Source: Heliobacterium chlorum
GTDB taxonomy: Bacteria; Bacillota; Desulfitobacteriia; Heliobacteriales; Heliobacteriaceae
Reading direction: 5' to 3'
Assembly: GCF_014502795.1 (NCBI RefSeq)
Contig: NZ_JACVHF010000011.1
Coordinates: 61,300 to 125,299 of the forward strand
Length of the DNA stretch: 64,000 nucleotides
Made by a program: the position numbers and the translations under genes. The notes beneath the pieces were generated by a model. That model saw only the letters and a list, made by a program, of their open reading frames with translations. It made no database searches and was not told the origin of the DNA. Below are positions 18,086-28,600 of this stretch, piece by piece. Every line of letters starts with the position of its first letter. The stretch's first letter is position 1.

Positions 18086-18796
18086 CTATAATCGCTCGGA
18101 AAACTTGTAACCGACGCCAAAGACGGTAAGGATGTACCGAGGTTCTCCCGGCGTATCGCCGACTTTTTTGCGTAGATTGCTCACATGCGTGTCGATAGAC
18201 CGCTCATAATTGACGTAGGCTTCCCCCATGACGATCCGCATCAGTTGCAGTCGACTGTAGACGACACCGGGGCGTTGCGCCAAGGTCTGCAGGATTTTGA
18301 ACTCGGTGGCCGTCAGGTTGAGAGGCATATCTTTTAAGAAAGCTTCAAACTTTTCATTATCGATGGTTAAATCTCCGCGCTTGAGAATACGAGACTCCTG
18401 AGTCTCCGCTGTTAGCGTCCCATCGTTGCCCATGTCGTATCTCCGCAGTACCGAACGAATGCGGGCGACCAGTTCCCGCAGCCCAAAGGGCTTTGTCACA
18501 TAGTCGTCAGCCCCCATCTCTAAACCGAGGACTTTATCGCTTTCATCGACCCGGGCTGTCAGCATGATGATCGGAACTTTTGAATGAGCTCGAATGTCCT
18601 TACAAAGGTCGAGGCCGTTCTTCCCTGGAAGCATCCAATCGAGCAACACCAGATGGGGCGTTTTCTCATTGACCTCTTGCAGAGCGCTTAGCCCGTCCGT
18701 TGCTTGCAGGACATGATAGCCTTCCGCCTCTAAATACGTCGTCACCATGTCGAGGATTTTCTGCTCGTCATCAACAACGAGGATAGTTATCGCCAT
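18086..18796 (-). CDS. Response regulator, OmpR/PhoB family
   Basis: 236 aa from ATG 18796, chosen over GTG 18805 because GGAG lies eight bases upstream. The receiver domain has acidic pocket D9/D10, phospho-acceptor D53 in LLDWMLPG, T80 and K102 in YVTKPFG. The C-terminal winged helix (about 135-236) contains LNLTATEFKILQTLAQRPG, the recognition region RSIDTHVSNLRKKVG and the wing ILTVFGVGYKF. Winged-helix regulators of this class bind 11-bp direct repeats as tandem dimers, which is what is seen upstream of its own gene, the secreted protein and the RND operon. It probably activates all three. Confidence 0.92.
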   Translation of the reverse strand: MAITILVVDDEQKILDMVTTYLEAEGYHVLQATDGLSALQEVNEKTPHLVLLDWMLPGKNGLDLCKDIRAHSKVPIIMLTARVDESDKVLGLEMGADDYVTKPFGLRELVARIRSVLRRYDMGNDGTLTAETQESRILKRGDLTIDNEKFEAFLKDMPLNLTATEFKILQTLAQRPGVVYSRLQLMRIVMGEAYVNYERSIDTHVSNLRKKVGDTPGEPRYILTVFGVGYKFSERL

Positions 18797-18848
18797 CAGT
18801 ATCACTCCATACCGCTGTATTGCGATCGATTTCTTCTCTTTACCCTAT

Positions 18849-18883
18849 ATTCTACAGAATAAACTTTAAGATTTTTATAAGAT
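18849..18883 (-). promoter_or_regulatory. Phased-repeat autoregulatory promoter
   Basis: Minus strand: ATCTTATAAAA (18873-18883) directly followed by ATCTTAAAGTT (18862-18872), then 7 bp, then TAGAAT (18849-18854) as -10. The layout is the same as at the RND adaptor promoter, pointing to autoregulation of the two-component system. Confidence 0.7.
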
Positions 18884-19014
18884 TAGAAGTAAAACGTTGT
18901 GATAGGGCTCACACATTTATATAAGTGATTTAGTTATAATTAGATTATCCCATAAGCCGATGTCTTTAGTCTCATACTATACGGACAATCCATAAAGAAA
19001 GCAGGAGAAGAACG

Positions 19015-19680
19015 ATGAGCGCATTCCTCGGACCTATCCATTACTGGCTCTACCAAAAAATTCGCAAAGTGGTCGAACGAGAGCAACTGATCTACGAAAA
19101 AGCCTCGAGCCTTTGTGGAGACGCTGCAACGAACCTCCGTAACCAGTTATGGGAACGGTACGGTGAACCTCTCCCGGATGTGGACTTGTCCCAGCTGATT
19201 GAAGGAGAAAACATTCACGGCTGGCTTCAGTCGCAGATCACCCTGGCCGAGACGAGAGAAGCCGCGTTGATTAAGGGCCTGATCGATCTTTGCGGCGACG
19301 GTGGCCGTGACCTGGTCGAACAAGCTTTCGCCGAACACGGCGCCGAATGCGGCCGTAACGCCCGCGAGCAAGGAGAAAGCGCTGAGGGAGCCTCCCATAT
19401 CTATAAAGCCCTTAATAACTTCTTGCTCAACGGTATGCCTTGCGATCAGGCCGATATGATCACCGTCAATACTGAGGAAAAGGTAGTTTGGGAGTCGGCT
19501 CTCTGTCTTCAGGAAGCCAATTGGCACCGTGCCGGCGTCGATGCTCCGACGATGAAGCGATTGTATCAGCGTTGGATCAGCGGGTTTGTCCAAGCCCTTA
19601 ACCCTGACTTTGCCTACCGGCAGACGGGCGATACCACGCAAGGAGATCCTGTGAACCGGCATGAAATTATCCGGAAATAG
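19015..19680 (+). CDS. Conserved hypothetical protein, Cys/His-rich, cytosolic
   Basis: 221 aa, ATG behind GCAGGAG. The N-terminus MSAFLGPIHYWLYQKI is distinctive and I believe recurs in Clostridial homologues, but I cannot name the family with confidence. The protein is largely helical and acidic, without membrane segments. Conserved-looking elements are CGDAATNLRNQLWERYG, CGDGGRDLVEQAFAEHG, ALCLQEANWHRAGVDAP and a C-terminal ALNPDFAYRQTGD. The repeated LCGD motif hints at an internal duplication of about 60 residues. Similarity in style to L-2-amino-thiazoline-4-carboxylate hydrolase-like proteins is possible but unproven. It is a single gene convergent with the amidase. Confidence 0.5.
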   Translation: MSAFLGPIHYWLYQKIRKVVEREQLIYEKASSLCGDAATNLRNQLWERYGEPLPDVDLSQLIEGENIHGWLQSQITLAETREAALIKGLIDLCGDGGRDLVEQAFAEHGAECGRNAREQGESAEGASHIYKALNNFLLNGMPCDQADMITVNTEEKVVWESALCLQEANWHRAGVDAPTMKRLYQRWISGFVQALNPDFAYRQTGDTTQGDPVNRHEIIRK

Positions 19681-19700
19681 AATGTCTCGGACTAAAAACC

Positions 19701-19738
19701 AAACGGCAAAGATCGTTAGTCGATCTTCGCCGTTTTTG
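19701..19738. terminator. Terminator overlapping the amidase 3' end
   Basis: AACGGCAAAGATCG pairs with CGATCTTCGCCGTT around TTAGT, with one mismatch, and T5 on the plus strand. The amidase stop codon at 19716 lies in the loop, so the structure serves both convergent genes. Confidence 0.8.
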
Positions 19739-20633
19739 TCGCCGGGTCCCAGGTGATCGTAAGGTTTAGCGCTTCTGCAAAAGAGCGTACCGGAACGTAT
19801 ACTCGATCTTGGATGTTTCGGCCCACCAGCGCTCTCTGCTCCACAAGGGCCAGCGGCGCATCAGCTCTCCCTATGCCCGATAAGGTGGAATCGAGCTTTA
19901 CCACATTGGTGTTACCGTCCCAGGTCACTGACCGGTTCAGGGCATCGGACATCTCCCGGATCGAGGCCCAGAGTGTATCTCCGATCAATTCCACATTCTC
20001 AATCTTTTTGCCTGCCACAACCAAGGTCGGTTTAGCCGGATCTGGCCCCGGCTCGGGCAGCGGCGGGATAGATTCCCCTAAAAATTCAGCCACACCGGCA
20101 GCGAGTGACCAAGCGGCGTTACGTTGCCACTCCGGATCGTTCAGCAGTTGTTCTTCAGAGGGGTTAGAGATAAAGGCCAACTCAACGAGCGACGCCGGCA
20201 TCACTGTATTACGTAGGACATAAAAATTGGCTTCTTTCACTCCGCGATTTACCAGTTCCAATGTATCGATCATTTTTTTCTGCAAGGCATCTGCCAGTTT
20301 CTCTCCCTGGCCGCCGAACTGCAGACAAAAGCTTTCTGTTCCCTTGGCCCTTGCATCGTCGGCGGAATTGCAGTGAACCGATACAAAGTAATTGGCACCG
20401 GTCTTGTTTGCGATTTGCACCCGATTTTGCAGGTCACCATTTACAGAATAGCTTTCGCCGCAAAAATCCACATCTTCCGTGCGGGTAAATACCGAATCGG
20501 CGACGGGTTGCAAAAACTCCCCAGCCTGTAGTGCGACAGCTAAGGTGATATTCTTCTCTTCAATTCCGCTCGGCCCCACCGCACCTGGGTCGCGTCCGCC
20601 ATGACCCGCGTCCCAACAGACGATTTTTCGCAT
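19716..20633 (-). CDS. N-acetylmuramoyl-L-alanine amidase with copper-amine-oxidase-N-like domain
   Basis: 305 aa from ATG 20633; GAGGAG lies ten bases upstream and the longer ORF to 20657 is not supported. The Amidase_3 domain (about 3-170) has zinc ligands H11 in DAGHGG, E25 or E26 in GIEEKN and H87 in VSVHCNS, with catalytic E151 in LVELAFISN. It cleaves the lactyl-peptide bond of peptidoglycan. A Pro-rich linker (PPLPEPGPDP) leads to the stalk-type copper amine oxidase N domain (about 195-305) with ASIREMSDALNRSVTWDG and VRSFAEALNLTITWDP repeats. No signal peptide is visible, so it may act after mother-cell lysis or leave by a non-classical route. Confidence 0.85.
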   Translation of the reverse strand: MRKIVCWDAGHGGRDPGAVGPSGIEEKNITLAVALQAGEFLQPVADSVFTRTEDVDFCGESYSVNGDLQNRVQIANKTGANYFVSVHCNSADDARAKGTESFCLQFGGQGEKLADALQKKMIDTLELVNRGVKEANFYVLRNTVMPASLVELAFISNPSEEQLLNDPEWQRNAAWSLAAGVAEFLGESIPPLPEPGPDPAKPTLVVAGKKIENVELIGDTLWASIREMSDALNRSVTWDGNTNVVKLDSTLSGIGRADAPLALVEQRALVGRNIQDRVYVPVRSFAEALNLTITWDPATKTAKID

Positions 20634-20799
20634 CGCTCTTCGACTCCTCACGATCATATGCCCTTTGGAGAACAGATGAGTGCGGAATCTATTGTCTGCT
20701 TACCAACAAGTTAACCTATGTGGTTCTGTTCTCTCTTTACGTTACGATTCTTGTCATATTTTCGTTCCCACGAGTCCCTATGGAAAACTTACCGGTTTG

Positions 20800-23304
20800 T
20801 CATTTATCCGCCTTTTCTGAAGGGAGAAAAGGAATGACTTCCAATAGCAGTTGCTGTCGGCTGACCGGTTTTCGCAAAAATGCTGCACAACCAGCTTGCC
20901 TTACATTAGCTTCTTCTTCCTCCAACACAGATGCCGTAAGGACGATGATCGGAATGGCCGATAATTCGTCATCGCTCTTCATGATCTGCAAGACCCCGTA
21001 ACCGTCCAACAAGGGCATTTTCATATCCAAAATAATTAGATCCGGTCGGATTTTCTCCGCCATGTCGATCGTTTCTCTTCCGTTCGTCGCCTCAAAGCAT
21101 GTGATTCCATGAGGCTCGAGAAACTCTTTGACGAGAGCGCGGTTTGCCTCTTCATCGTCTGCCACCAATACCGTACTATCAGGGAATCGCCTATGAGCCA
21201 GCAAAACATCCTGGGAAACTTTTTCTTTTCCCACTACGGGTGCCTCTTCGATATTGGGCAATCGAACGGTGAAAGTACTTCCCTTTCCGGCCTCGCTATA
21301 GAGTGAAATTTGACCGTCCATCATCTCCACGAGCCGACGGGTAATCGTTAAGCCTAGCCCAGTCCCTCCATACCGGTTAGCATCCTGCCCTTTTTGCTGG
21401 ACAAAAGCCTCAAATATAGCCTGTTGCTGTTCTGCTGCAATACCGATGCCGGAATCTTGAACGGCGATTTGCAAATTCAACTTCGCTGGATCTGCAGCCC
21501 CTTCTTCCTCTGACGAAGTAGAGATTTCTTCGATCGGATGAACAGAAACCTTGATGAATCCACAGTGTGTAAACTTTACGGCGTTCCCGATCAGGTTAAA
21601 AAGTATCTGACGCAAGCGAACTTCATCGATATTCACCTGTCGGGGAAGTTCCGGCGCAATGTCCAAGATAAACTGCAACCCTTTTCCCTCGACCTGGCTG
21701 GCAAAGGCCCGTTTCATCTCTTCAAAAATGGCCTCTAAGCTAGCCGGGCGTAATTGAATCTCCAGCTTGCCCGCCTCTATTTTCGATAAGTCCAGGATGT
21801 CGTTAATGATCCGAAGCAGGGTCTCACCGTTTGTAGAAATGTACTCCAGGTACCGCCGTCCCTGATCGTCCTGAACATGTTCGCCCAAGATTTCTGAAAA
21901 CCCGAGAATAGCGTTCATCGGCGTTCGGATCTCATGGCTCATATTAGCCAGAAACTCAGACTTCGCCTTCGCGGCCAGTTCTTTTTTCTTATTCGCTTCA
22001 ATGAGCTCAAGATTTTTTTCTTCCAGTTCCCGTGTTCGCTCGGCAACCTTTTGTTCCAAGCTCCCAAACAATTCAGCCTGCTGTCGAGCCATGCTGGTTA
22101 AGGATTTACCCAGTGTACCGACCTCATCATCCCGTTCAAAGTCCACATCATGATCCCAGTTTCCTTGGGCATACTCTCCCGCTGCCCGATTCAGCCTCCG
22201 GATCGGTTCGACCACCCAATGAGATGTCCAAACACCAACAGCGATGGCCACCATAAGTGCCACCCCAATGAGACCTAACGTCTGTAGCGTATTTTTGTCG
22301 ATGAGGCCCATAAAGTCTTTTTCTGGAACAACAACGACGATCAGCCAATCGAGTCCATATTCTTCAAAGGGCGTCACTTGTACGTACTCCCGCTCGCCCT
22401 TCAGCAAAAAATCTAGCTGTTCCCGGACAGAGATGTTTCGAAAATCACCATAATGGGTTTCTAGAAATCTTGACGCCTCCCGGATCAGGGGAGTCTCCGA
22501 TTCTGATGCCCGGATGCGCTCCATCTTGCCATCGATAAAGCGAAACGATTTGTCTAATGTCGATGTGGCCACTAGATTCCCTGACCGCTCCACAATGAAG
22601 GTCTTGCCCGTCTTCCCAATCTGCAAGCTCTGTAAAAACTGATTGAGTCCCGTCAGTATGTAATCGACACCGAGCACACCGAACAACCGACCAGAACTGT
22701 CGTAAACAGGCCTCACCGCTGTAATCGCCAAGTCCTGAAAAACAAAATGGCGGTAAATGTCACTCCAGGCCGGTTGGCCCAGCTTTTCACCGGTAATGTA
22801 CCAAGGCCGTTTTCGGGGATCAAAATTCCGAAATACTTCTTTTAACTCACCTGCTTCCCCGTAAGAGGTAACGGAAAAATAGTGTGAGTTGTTTCCTGTG
22901 GCATCACTAGCCAAAACGAGTTGTATTTCCCCGGTAACGCTCCGGCGTGCACCCATAAACTCCCCTTGCGGGGTACCGATAAAGTTCATGGCAATATCGG
23001 GAAACGTCTGTTGCTGTTTATAAAAATATCGTTCCCGTTCGGGCTTATTGTGGATATCCAAGAGGCCCGTTTCAATGGCATTCGCATTTAGCCGGTTGAC
23101 GATCATGGGAATTTCCATATGGCTTTTCAAATGTTCAAAAATCCGATTGGTTGTCTCTGTGCGCAGTTGCGTCGTCACCTCATAGACAGCCTGTTCGCTG
23201 TTTTTAAGGGACAACCAACTGATGAGACCAGCGGCAATAAGCAGTTGTAAGATAAAGGGAATAATGAGAATCGTTCGTAACGGGACTTTCCGAAGTATCT
23301 GCAT
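20800..23304 (-). CDS. Hybrid sensor histidine kinase (dCACHE-HAMP-HisKA-HATPase-REC)
   Basis: 834 aa, ATG behind AAAGGGGGAAG. TM1 (about 11-31) and TM2 (about 341-360) flank an extracellular double-CACHE sensor of about 300 residues containing FDPRKRPWYI and RPVYDSSGRLFGVLGVDY. HAMP follows (about 361-412), then a coiled coil (VAERTRELEEKNLELIEANK). HisKA has His457 in [11 protein letters not shown]. HATPase carries NAVKFTHCG and GGTGLGL. The C-terminal receiver (about 711-834) has D760 in LIILDMKMPLLDG and K812. dCACHE sensors bind small ligands such as amino acids or carboxylates. With no HPt or output domain, an external phosphorelay partner is expected; the HPt-bearing kinase at 32609 is not an obvious match. 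Confidence 0.88.
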   Translation of the reverse strand: MQILRKVPLRTILIIPFILQLLIAAGLISWLSLKNSEQAVYEVTTQLRTETTNRIFEHLKSHMEIPMIVNRLNANAIETGLLDIHNKPERERYFYKQQQTFPDIAMNFIGTPQGEFMGARRSVTGEIQLVLASDATGNNSHYFSVTSYGEAGELKEVFRNFDPRKRPWYITGEKLGQPAWSDIYRHFVFQDLAITAVRPVYDSSGRLFGVLGVDYILTGLNQFLQSLQIGKTGKTFIVERSGNLVATSTLDKSFRFIDGKMERIRASESETPLIREASRFLETHYGDFRNISVREQLDFLLKGEREYVQVTPFEEYGLDWLIVVVVPEKDFMGLIDKNTLQTLGLIGVALMVAIAVGVWTSHWVVEPIRRLNRAAGEYAQGNWDHDVDFERDDEVGTLGKSLTSMARQQAELFGSLEQKVAERTRELEEKNLELIEANKKKELAAKAKSEFLANMSHEIRTPMNAILGFSEILGEHVQDDQGRRYLEYISTNGETLLRIINDILDLSKIEAGKLEIQLRPASLEAIFEEMKRAFASQVEGKGLQFILDIAPELPRQVNIDEVRLRQILFNLIGNAVKFTHCGFIKVSVHPIEEISTSSEEEGAADPAKLNLQIAVQDSGIGIAAEQQQAIFEAFVQQKGQDANRYGGTGLGLTITRRLVEMMDGQISLYSEAGKGSTFTVRLPNIEEAPVVGKEKVSQDVLLAHRRFPDSTVLVADDEEANRALVKEFLEPHGITCFEATNGRETIDMAEKIRPDLIILDMKMPLLDGYGVLQIMKSDDELSAIPIIVLTASVLEEEEANVRQAGCAAFLRKPVSRQQLLLEVIPFLPSEKADK

Positions 23305-23577
23305 GTTTCTACTTCCCCCTTTACAAGTGCTTACTGCCCCACTATTTCCTTGTTAGCAAGCTATTTCATGAATGACTAATATATCTCCGGTACACCTCAT
23401 AATTCTGCAAAGGAGTACCTTATTCCTCCATGTGACAAAGAAATGGTTCCATATAATGTGCGGTTCTTTTTTTATAGGGACCCACTTTTGCCTATAATAC
23501 TTTTTAACGCCTTTGCCTCTTGTTATAATAATCGTAAGATGTCGTAAAATGAAAAATTTTTACAGGAGCGGAGCATC

Positions 23578-24252
23578 GTGAAAGAAATTGCTATTACCCT
23601 TCTGCGGATATTACTTTCCGGTACTCTCGGCGTCACCACTTTCGTTCTCATCTATTTGTTTAACGGCTTTGATCTACTACCGGCCCTCATCACCGGAGGT
23701 GCTGCCTATTTCATCTCTTCTTACGCCATAAAGCGTCGCTTCTCGCCCGCCCTCTCGCAAGGATGGCTTGGAGACGCTTCGGAAGGGAGCTTCATCGAGA
23801 AGACCCTTAAAGAAGGCCGGCAAAAAGTTGAAACGATCGGTCGCTTGCGCTTTAAGGTCCGTTCTATCCCCATTTGGCTGAAGGTATCCCGGCTGTATAA
23901 AATCGCTGAACAGATCCTCGCCATCACCACCAAAGACCCCAAACGCATCAAAAAAGCACAAGCTTTTTTCAACCACTACCTGGACGCTACAATCACCATT
24001 TTAGAGAAATACAGCCTGCTCGCGAACCAACCCATCACCAATCATGAAATTCGTGAAGCCGTGGAAAAAACAGAAGCCGTCTTGAATGACCTTCGCGACG
24101 CCTACGAAACGGAACTTCGACAAGTCTTGTCCAATGACGTTCTCGATTTAGACGTGGAAATCAATGTGCTAAAGCAGACTTTAGACGCGAAAAGCATCTC
24201 CTCAAAACCTTTAGAGCCTTTGAAGACCGATCTAAAAGGAGTGAAAAAGTGA
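23578..24252 (+). CDS. xpaC: XpaC-like protein (5-bromo-4-chloroindolyl phosphate hydrolysis family)
   Basis: 224 aa, GTG start behind CAGGAGCG. Two N-terminal membrane helices (LLRILLSGTLGVTTFVLIYL and LLPALITGGAAYFISSYA) precede a long helical cytosolic part (about 85-215), matching XpaC of Bacillus. The phosphatase name derives from an indirect phenotype; the real role is unknown. Its stop overlaps the GTG of telA (GTGA), so the two are translationally coupled. The xpaC-telA pair is conserved in Firmicutes and associated with tellurite and envelope-stress tolerance. Confidence 0.85.
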   Translation: MKEIAITLLRILLSGTLGVTTFVLIYLFNGFDLLPALITGGAAYFISSYAIKRRFSPALSQGWLGDASEGSFIEKTLKEGRQKVETIGRLRFKVRSIPIWLKVSRLYKIAEQILAITTKDPKRIKKAQAFFNHYLDATITILEKYSLLANQPITNHEIREAVEKTEAVLNDLRDAYETELRQVLSNDVLDLDVEINVLKQTLDAKSISSKPLEPLKTDLKGVKK

Positions 24253-25436
24253 CCATGAAGTCCTCTTCCGATCCTTTTTCGATCCCCGGCCCTTTTGAAA
24301 CTCAAGATTCCCTTGCCTCTTTTCCTTCGACAACGATACCCTCAGTTCCCAACCCGGCCAGTTCGCTGCCGCCGGAAACCCAATTGTCTTCCTTGCCGCC
24401 GGAGCAACAACGCAAAGCACAGGCACTGGCCCAGCAGCTTACCCCCGACGATAGCCGCACCTTGTTACAGTTCGGCATGCCCGTGCAGACAGAACTGTCT
24501 CGTTTCGCCGACACGATCCTCGATCACGTGCGAGCCAAGGATTCCGGTCCTGTCGGTGAAATTCTGGGAAACCTGATGATTAAATTAAAAGAAGTGGACC
24601 CCGAAGAACTGAACGAATCGAAAGGGGGCTTCTTTAACAAACTTTTCGGTTCAGCTAAACGTTCCACTGAGAAGCTCCTCGCCCGTTATCAAACGCTGGG
24701 CTATGAAATCGATCAGATCAGCCAGCAGTTGGACAAGACCCGCCTGCAGTTATTGCGGGATGTGACCCTCTTGGAGACCTTGTTCATAAAAAACCGCGAA
24801 TACTTCGAGGAACTGAATATCTACATCGCTGCGGGCCGATTCAAACTGGAAGAACTGCGTACCCGGTCTATCCCACTGCTGCAGCAAAAAGCAGCCCTCA
24901 GTGACAACGCTGCCGTCGTGCAAGAATTGAACGACTATATCCAGTTTGCCGACCGTCTCGAGAAAAAGATCCACGACCTGCTCATCAGCCGTACAGTCAC
25001 GCTCCAGACAGCGCCTCAGATCCGGTTAATCCAAAACAATGACCATGTGCTCGTCGAAAAAATTCAATCGTCCATCCTAACTACCATTCCCCTCTGGAAA
25101 AACCAAGTCGTCCTCACCTTGTCCCTTCATCGCCAGCAGAGCGCCTTAGCCATGCAAAAACAAGTGACCGATACGACGAATGACCTGCTGTTGCGAAACT
25201 CAGAGATGCTCAAAACGAACAGCATCGGTGTGGCCCGAGAAAACGAGCGAGCCATCGTCGACGTGGAAACCTTGAAAAAAACTCAGGAAAACTTGATTTA
25301 CACGTTGGAAGAGACACTAAAAATCCAGCAAGAAGGCCGGACGAAACGGCAAGAAGCGGAAAATGAATTGGCCCGGATGGAACAGGAACTGAAGAACCGG
25401 TTGATGACTATCGTCACGTCGGAGACTTATCGGTAA
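24249..25436 (+). CDS. telA: TelA/YaaN family toxic anion resistance protein
   Basis: 395 aa. GTG 24249 is chosen over ATG 24255 because AAGGAG is seven bases upstream and the GTGA overlap with xpaC couples translation. An N-terminal Pro/Ser-rich segment (1-60) is followed by an almost wholly alpha-helical TelA domain with typical QFGMPVQTELSRFADTIL, KGGFFNKLFGSAKRSTEKLL, LDKTRLQLLRDVTLLETLF and QKQVTDTTNDLLLRNSEML elements. It is cytosolic. Family members give tellurite, nisin or colicin tolerance; the mechanism is unknown. Confidence 0.9.
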   Translation: MTMKSSSDPFSIPGPFETQDSLASFPSTTIPSVPNPASSLPPETQLSSLPPEQQRKAQALAQQLTPDDSRTLLQFGMPVQTELSRFADTILDHVRAKDSGPVGEILGNLMIKLKEVDPEELNESKGGFFNKLFGSAKRSTEKLLARYQTLGYEIDQISQQLDKTRLQLLRDVTLLETLFIKNREYFEELNIYIAAGRFKLEELRTRSIPLLQQKAALSDNAAVVQELNDYIQFADRLEKKIHDLLISRTVTLQTAPQIRLIQNNDHVLVEKIQSSILTTIPLWKNQVVLTLSLHRQQSALAMQKQVTDTTNDLLLRNSEMLKTNSIGVARENERAIVDVETLKKTQENLIYTLEETLKIQQEGRTKRQEAENELARMEQELKNRLMTIVTSETYR

Positions 25437-25525
25437 CTACCGGGATACCATAGTTAATGAACCTCCGCGACCGTGTTAGCCCATCATGTGCAACCAGGGC
25501 TACCTTGAAATACTACCTTGAATAA

Positions 25526-25566
25526 AAAGGGACGGCGTCTAATTCTAAATAAGACGTCGTCCTTTT
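25526..25566 (+). terminator. Terminator after xpaC-telA
   Basis: AAAGGGACGGCGTCT pairs with AGACGTCGTCCTTTT (G-T pairs allowed) around a short AT loop, with T4 following. Opposite-strand use by the RND operon at 25636 is also possible. Confidence 0.7.
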
Positions 25567-25635
25567 ACTTTCTATCTACATTTTCATAAACGGTAATTTT
25601 GAGTCAAGAATACCTATTACAGAAATTACAGCTTC

Positions 25636-28600
25636 TTAGGCATTAAAGCCGGCTTTCGCCTCAATTCGTGCCACTTGTTTTCTCAGCCGCTCCATCTTCT
25701 TCCGTTTACGCCAGTTGATAAAATCATCGATGAGCGTGTAGAACACAGGGATAACGACGAGCGTAAACACGGTTGATGTGATCAAACCGCCGATGAGGAC
25801 GACAGCCATACCGGAACGGACTTCCGTTCCTTCCGTCACGGCCGCCGCGACCGGGAGCATACCGAAGATCATGGTGAAGGTTGTCATCATGATCGGGCGC
25901 AGACGAGTTTTTCCGGCTTCCACCAAAGCCTCCCGGAGCGGTTTCCCCCGCTCGACGAGCGTATTGGTGTAGTCGATGAGCAAGGTGCCGTTTTTCGCCA
26001 CCAAGCCGTCCATCATGATGATACCGATGCCTGAGAACAGGTTAATCGTCTTCCCGGTTACGGCCAGAGCGATCAACGCTCCGATCAGACCTAAGGGAAG
26101 AGACATCATCCGGATCATGGGTGTTACGTAACTTTCATAGAGAATGGCTAGCACCATGTAGACCAAGGTGATCGAAAGTAGGAAGGCCGAGATTAATTGT
26201 ACACCCGTCTCTTCCATATCTTGCGTGGAGCCGGCTTGTTTGATGGAATAGCCGGGAGGAAGTTTCAGTTGTTCGAGACGCTTGTTAAGTTCGCTGTTAA
26301 AGGCGCTTTGTGCCGTTCCTTTTTTCAGGTTTCCTGATATGGTGATCGTCCGCTGCCGATCGATGCGGTGAATCTCCGTAGGGCCGCTGCCTTTTTTCAC
26401 GTCGGCAATCAACCCGATCGGGACCAGTTGGCCCGATGAAGTCGTCACGGTGATGCGTTTAAGTTCGTCCACAGAAGCCTTATTGACACCATTCAGGCGG
26501 ACGAGTACGTCCACATCATCATCACCGGTCCGGTACGCAGTGGCTACGTCACCGTTTAAGGAGGCCCGGAGCGTTCGGGAGATGTCATCGACCGTAAGTC
26601 CGTAGGTAGAAGCTCGAGCACGGTCGATAGTAATCTGTACCTCCGGCTGTCCAAAACGGAAGTTAGAATCGACCTCGATAGCTCCCGGTGTCTCTTTGGC
26701 GATCGTTTTTACCTGATCGGCCAGGGTCAACAGCCGGTCATAATCGGGACCGGATACTTCCAACTGGATCGCTGTCCCTGGCGGACCGCCGCCCGATTCC
26801 GATTCGAGAACCCGAATGTCTCCCTTGGTAAATTTCTTGGCAAAAACGCGAAGCTCATCCCCAATTTGCCACATTGTTCGAGAGCGTTCCGCCTTGGGAT
26901 AAAGTTGAATACCGATATTCGCTTTGTTGGAGCCCACGGCAGAAGCTCCGCCGCCGCTGGTTCCGATACTGCTCTGGAAGTATTTGATTTCCGGGATTGT
27001 TTTTAAGTACGCTTCGATTTCTTTGACGGCCTGATCGGTCGTCGCCACAGGCGTCCCGTTCGCCATTTCCAAGTTGATGGTCAGTTCGCCTTGGTCCGAT
27101 TTCGGCATAAATTCGAAGCCAACAAGGCCGAGGGGAATCAAGGTGAAACTAGCTATCACGGCGGCGAGGGCGGCAGCGATGACTGTTTTGCGATGCTTCA
27201 ACGCCCAGGCGAGGGCCTTCATGTAATCGGAACTGGATCGATCGCCCACCCGTTCCGTCAGAGACCAAAAACGGTTGGAAAGAGGTTCGATTTTCCGGAG
27301 AACCCATCCTAACATCGAAGCCTGCCGCTTTTTCGCTTTTAGCTGCTTCGTCTCCGGATCTTCTTCCATATAGAAACGAGACGCCAGCATCGGTGTCAAT
27401 GTAAAGGAAACGAAGAGGGAGAAAAGTGTTGCGATGACGACGGTAAGTCCGAACTGCCGGAAAAACTGGCCTATCATCCCTCCCATGAAGGCGATCGGTG
27501 CGAAAACGACTACGTCCGATAAGGTGATGGCGATAGCGGCCATACCGATTTCGGAACGCCCTTCCAACACCGCTTCCACGGTTCCTTTACCCATGTCTCG
27601 GTGCCGGTGAATGTTCTCCAAGACGACAATGGAATCGTCAACGAGGATACCGATACAAAGGGCCATACCCATGAGGGACATCATGTTGAACGTAAATCCG
27701 GCGAAATACATGCCCATCAAGGTCGAGATCAGCGACGTAGGGATGGCGATGATGACGGTGAGCATGGAACGCCATTCCCTCAAAAATATAAACAGCGCAA
27801 AGGCCGTCGTTAAAATACCCTCAAGGATACTCCAGCGGGTCCCGTTCAAAGACAAATGAACATATTGGGAAAAGTCTCGAGCGATATGGACTTCCACATC
27901 AGGCGGCAAATCCTTCTCTATCGCCGGCAAGGCTTTTTTCACAGCATCACCGACATCGACGATACTGGCATCGCTCTGTTTAAAGATGGCGACAGCGATC
28001 GAGTCCTGTCCATTGAGACGACTGAAGGTGCGCATCTCTTCGTAGTCGTCTTTGACAACGGCGATGTTTTTCAAGGGAATGCTGTGACCGTCAGCCAGAG
28101 GAATTTGGATCTCTTCCACTTCCTTGACCGATTTGAACTCACCCATCACGCGGACGTTGTACTCCAGGTCCGGCCGATCTAATCGTCCGCTCGGTTGGTT
28201 CAGGTTTTCTTTATCGAGGCGGTTGACCACTGTATTGACGGACAATCCATATCCTTCGAGCTTAGCCTTGTCAATCTGGACTTGGAGTTGCCGCTTCTTC
28301 CCGCCAACGAGAGATACATCGGTCACACCGCCGACTTTCAGCAACCGGTCCTTTAGGATGTTGTCGACGAGGTCATAGGTTTCTTCGATGGGGCGAGGGC
28401 TGACGACCGATAAGGTGATGACCGGAGCCGAGTTCATGTCCATCTTGACGACGACAGGATCTTTGGCGTCTTCCGGCAACTGCCCTTTGATCGAATCGAC
28501 CTTTTTCTGGACGTCGATGGCTGCCTGATCAGCGTTGGCTGACAGTTCAAACTCAACGACGACAAATCCAAAACCCTCCGAGGCTTGAGACATGGTCGAC

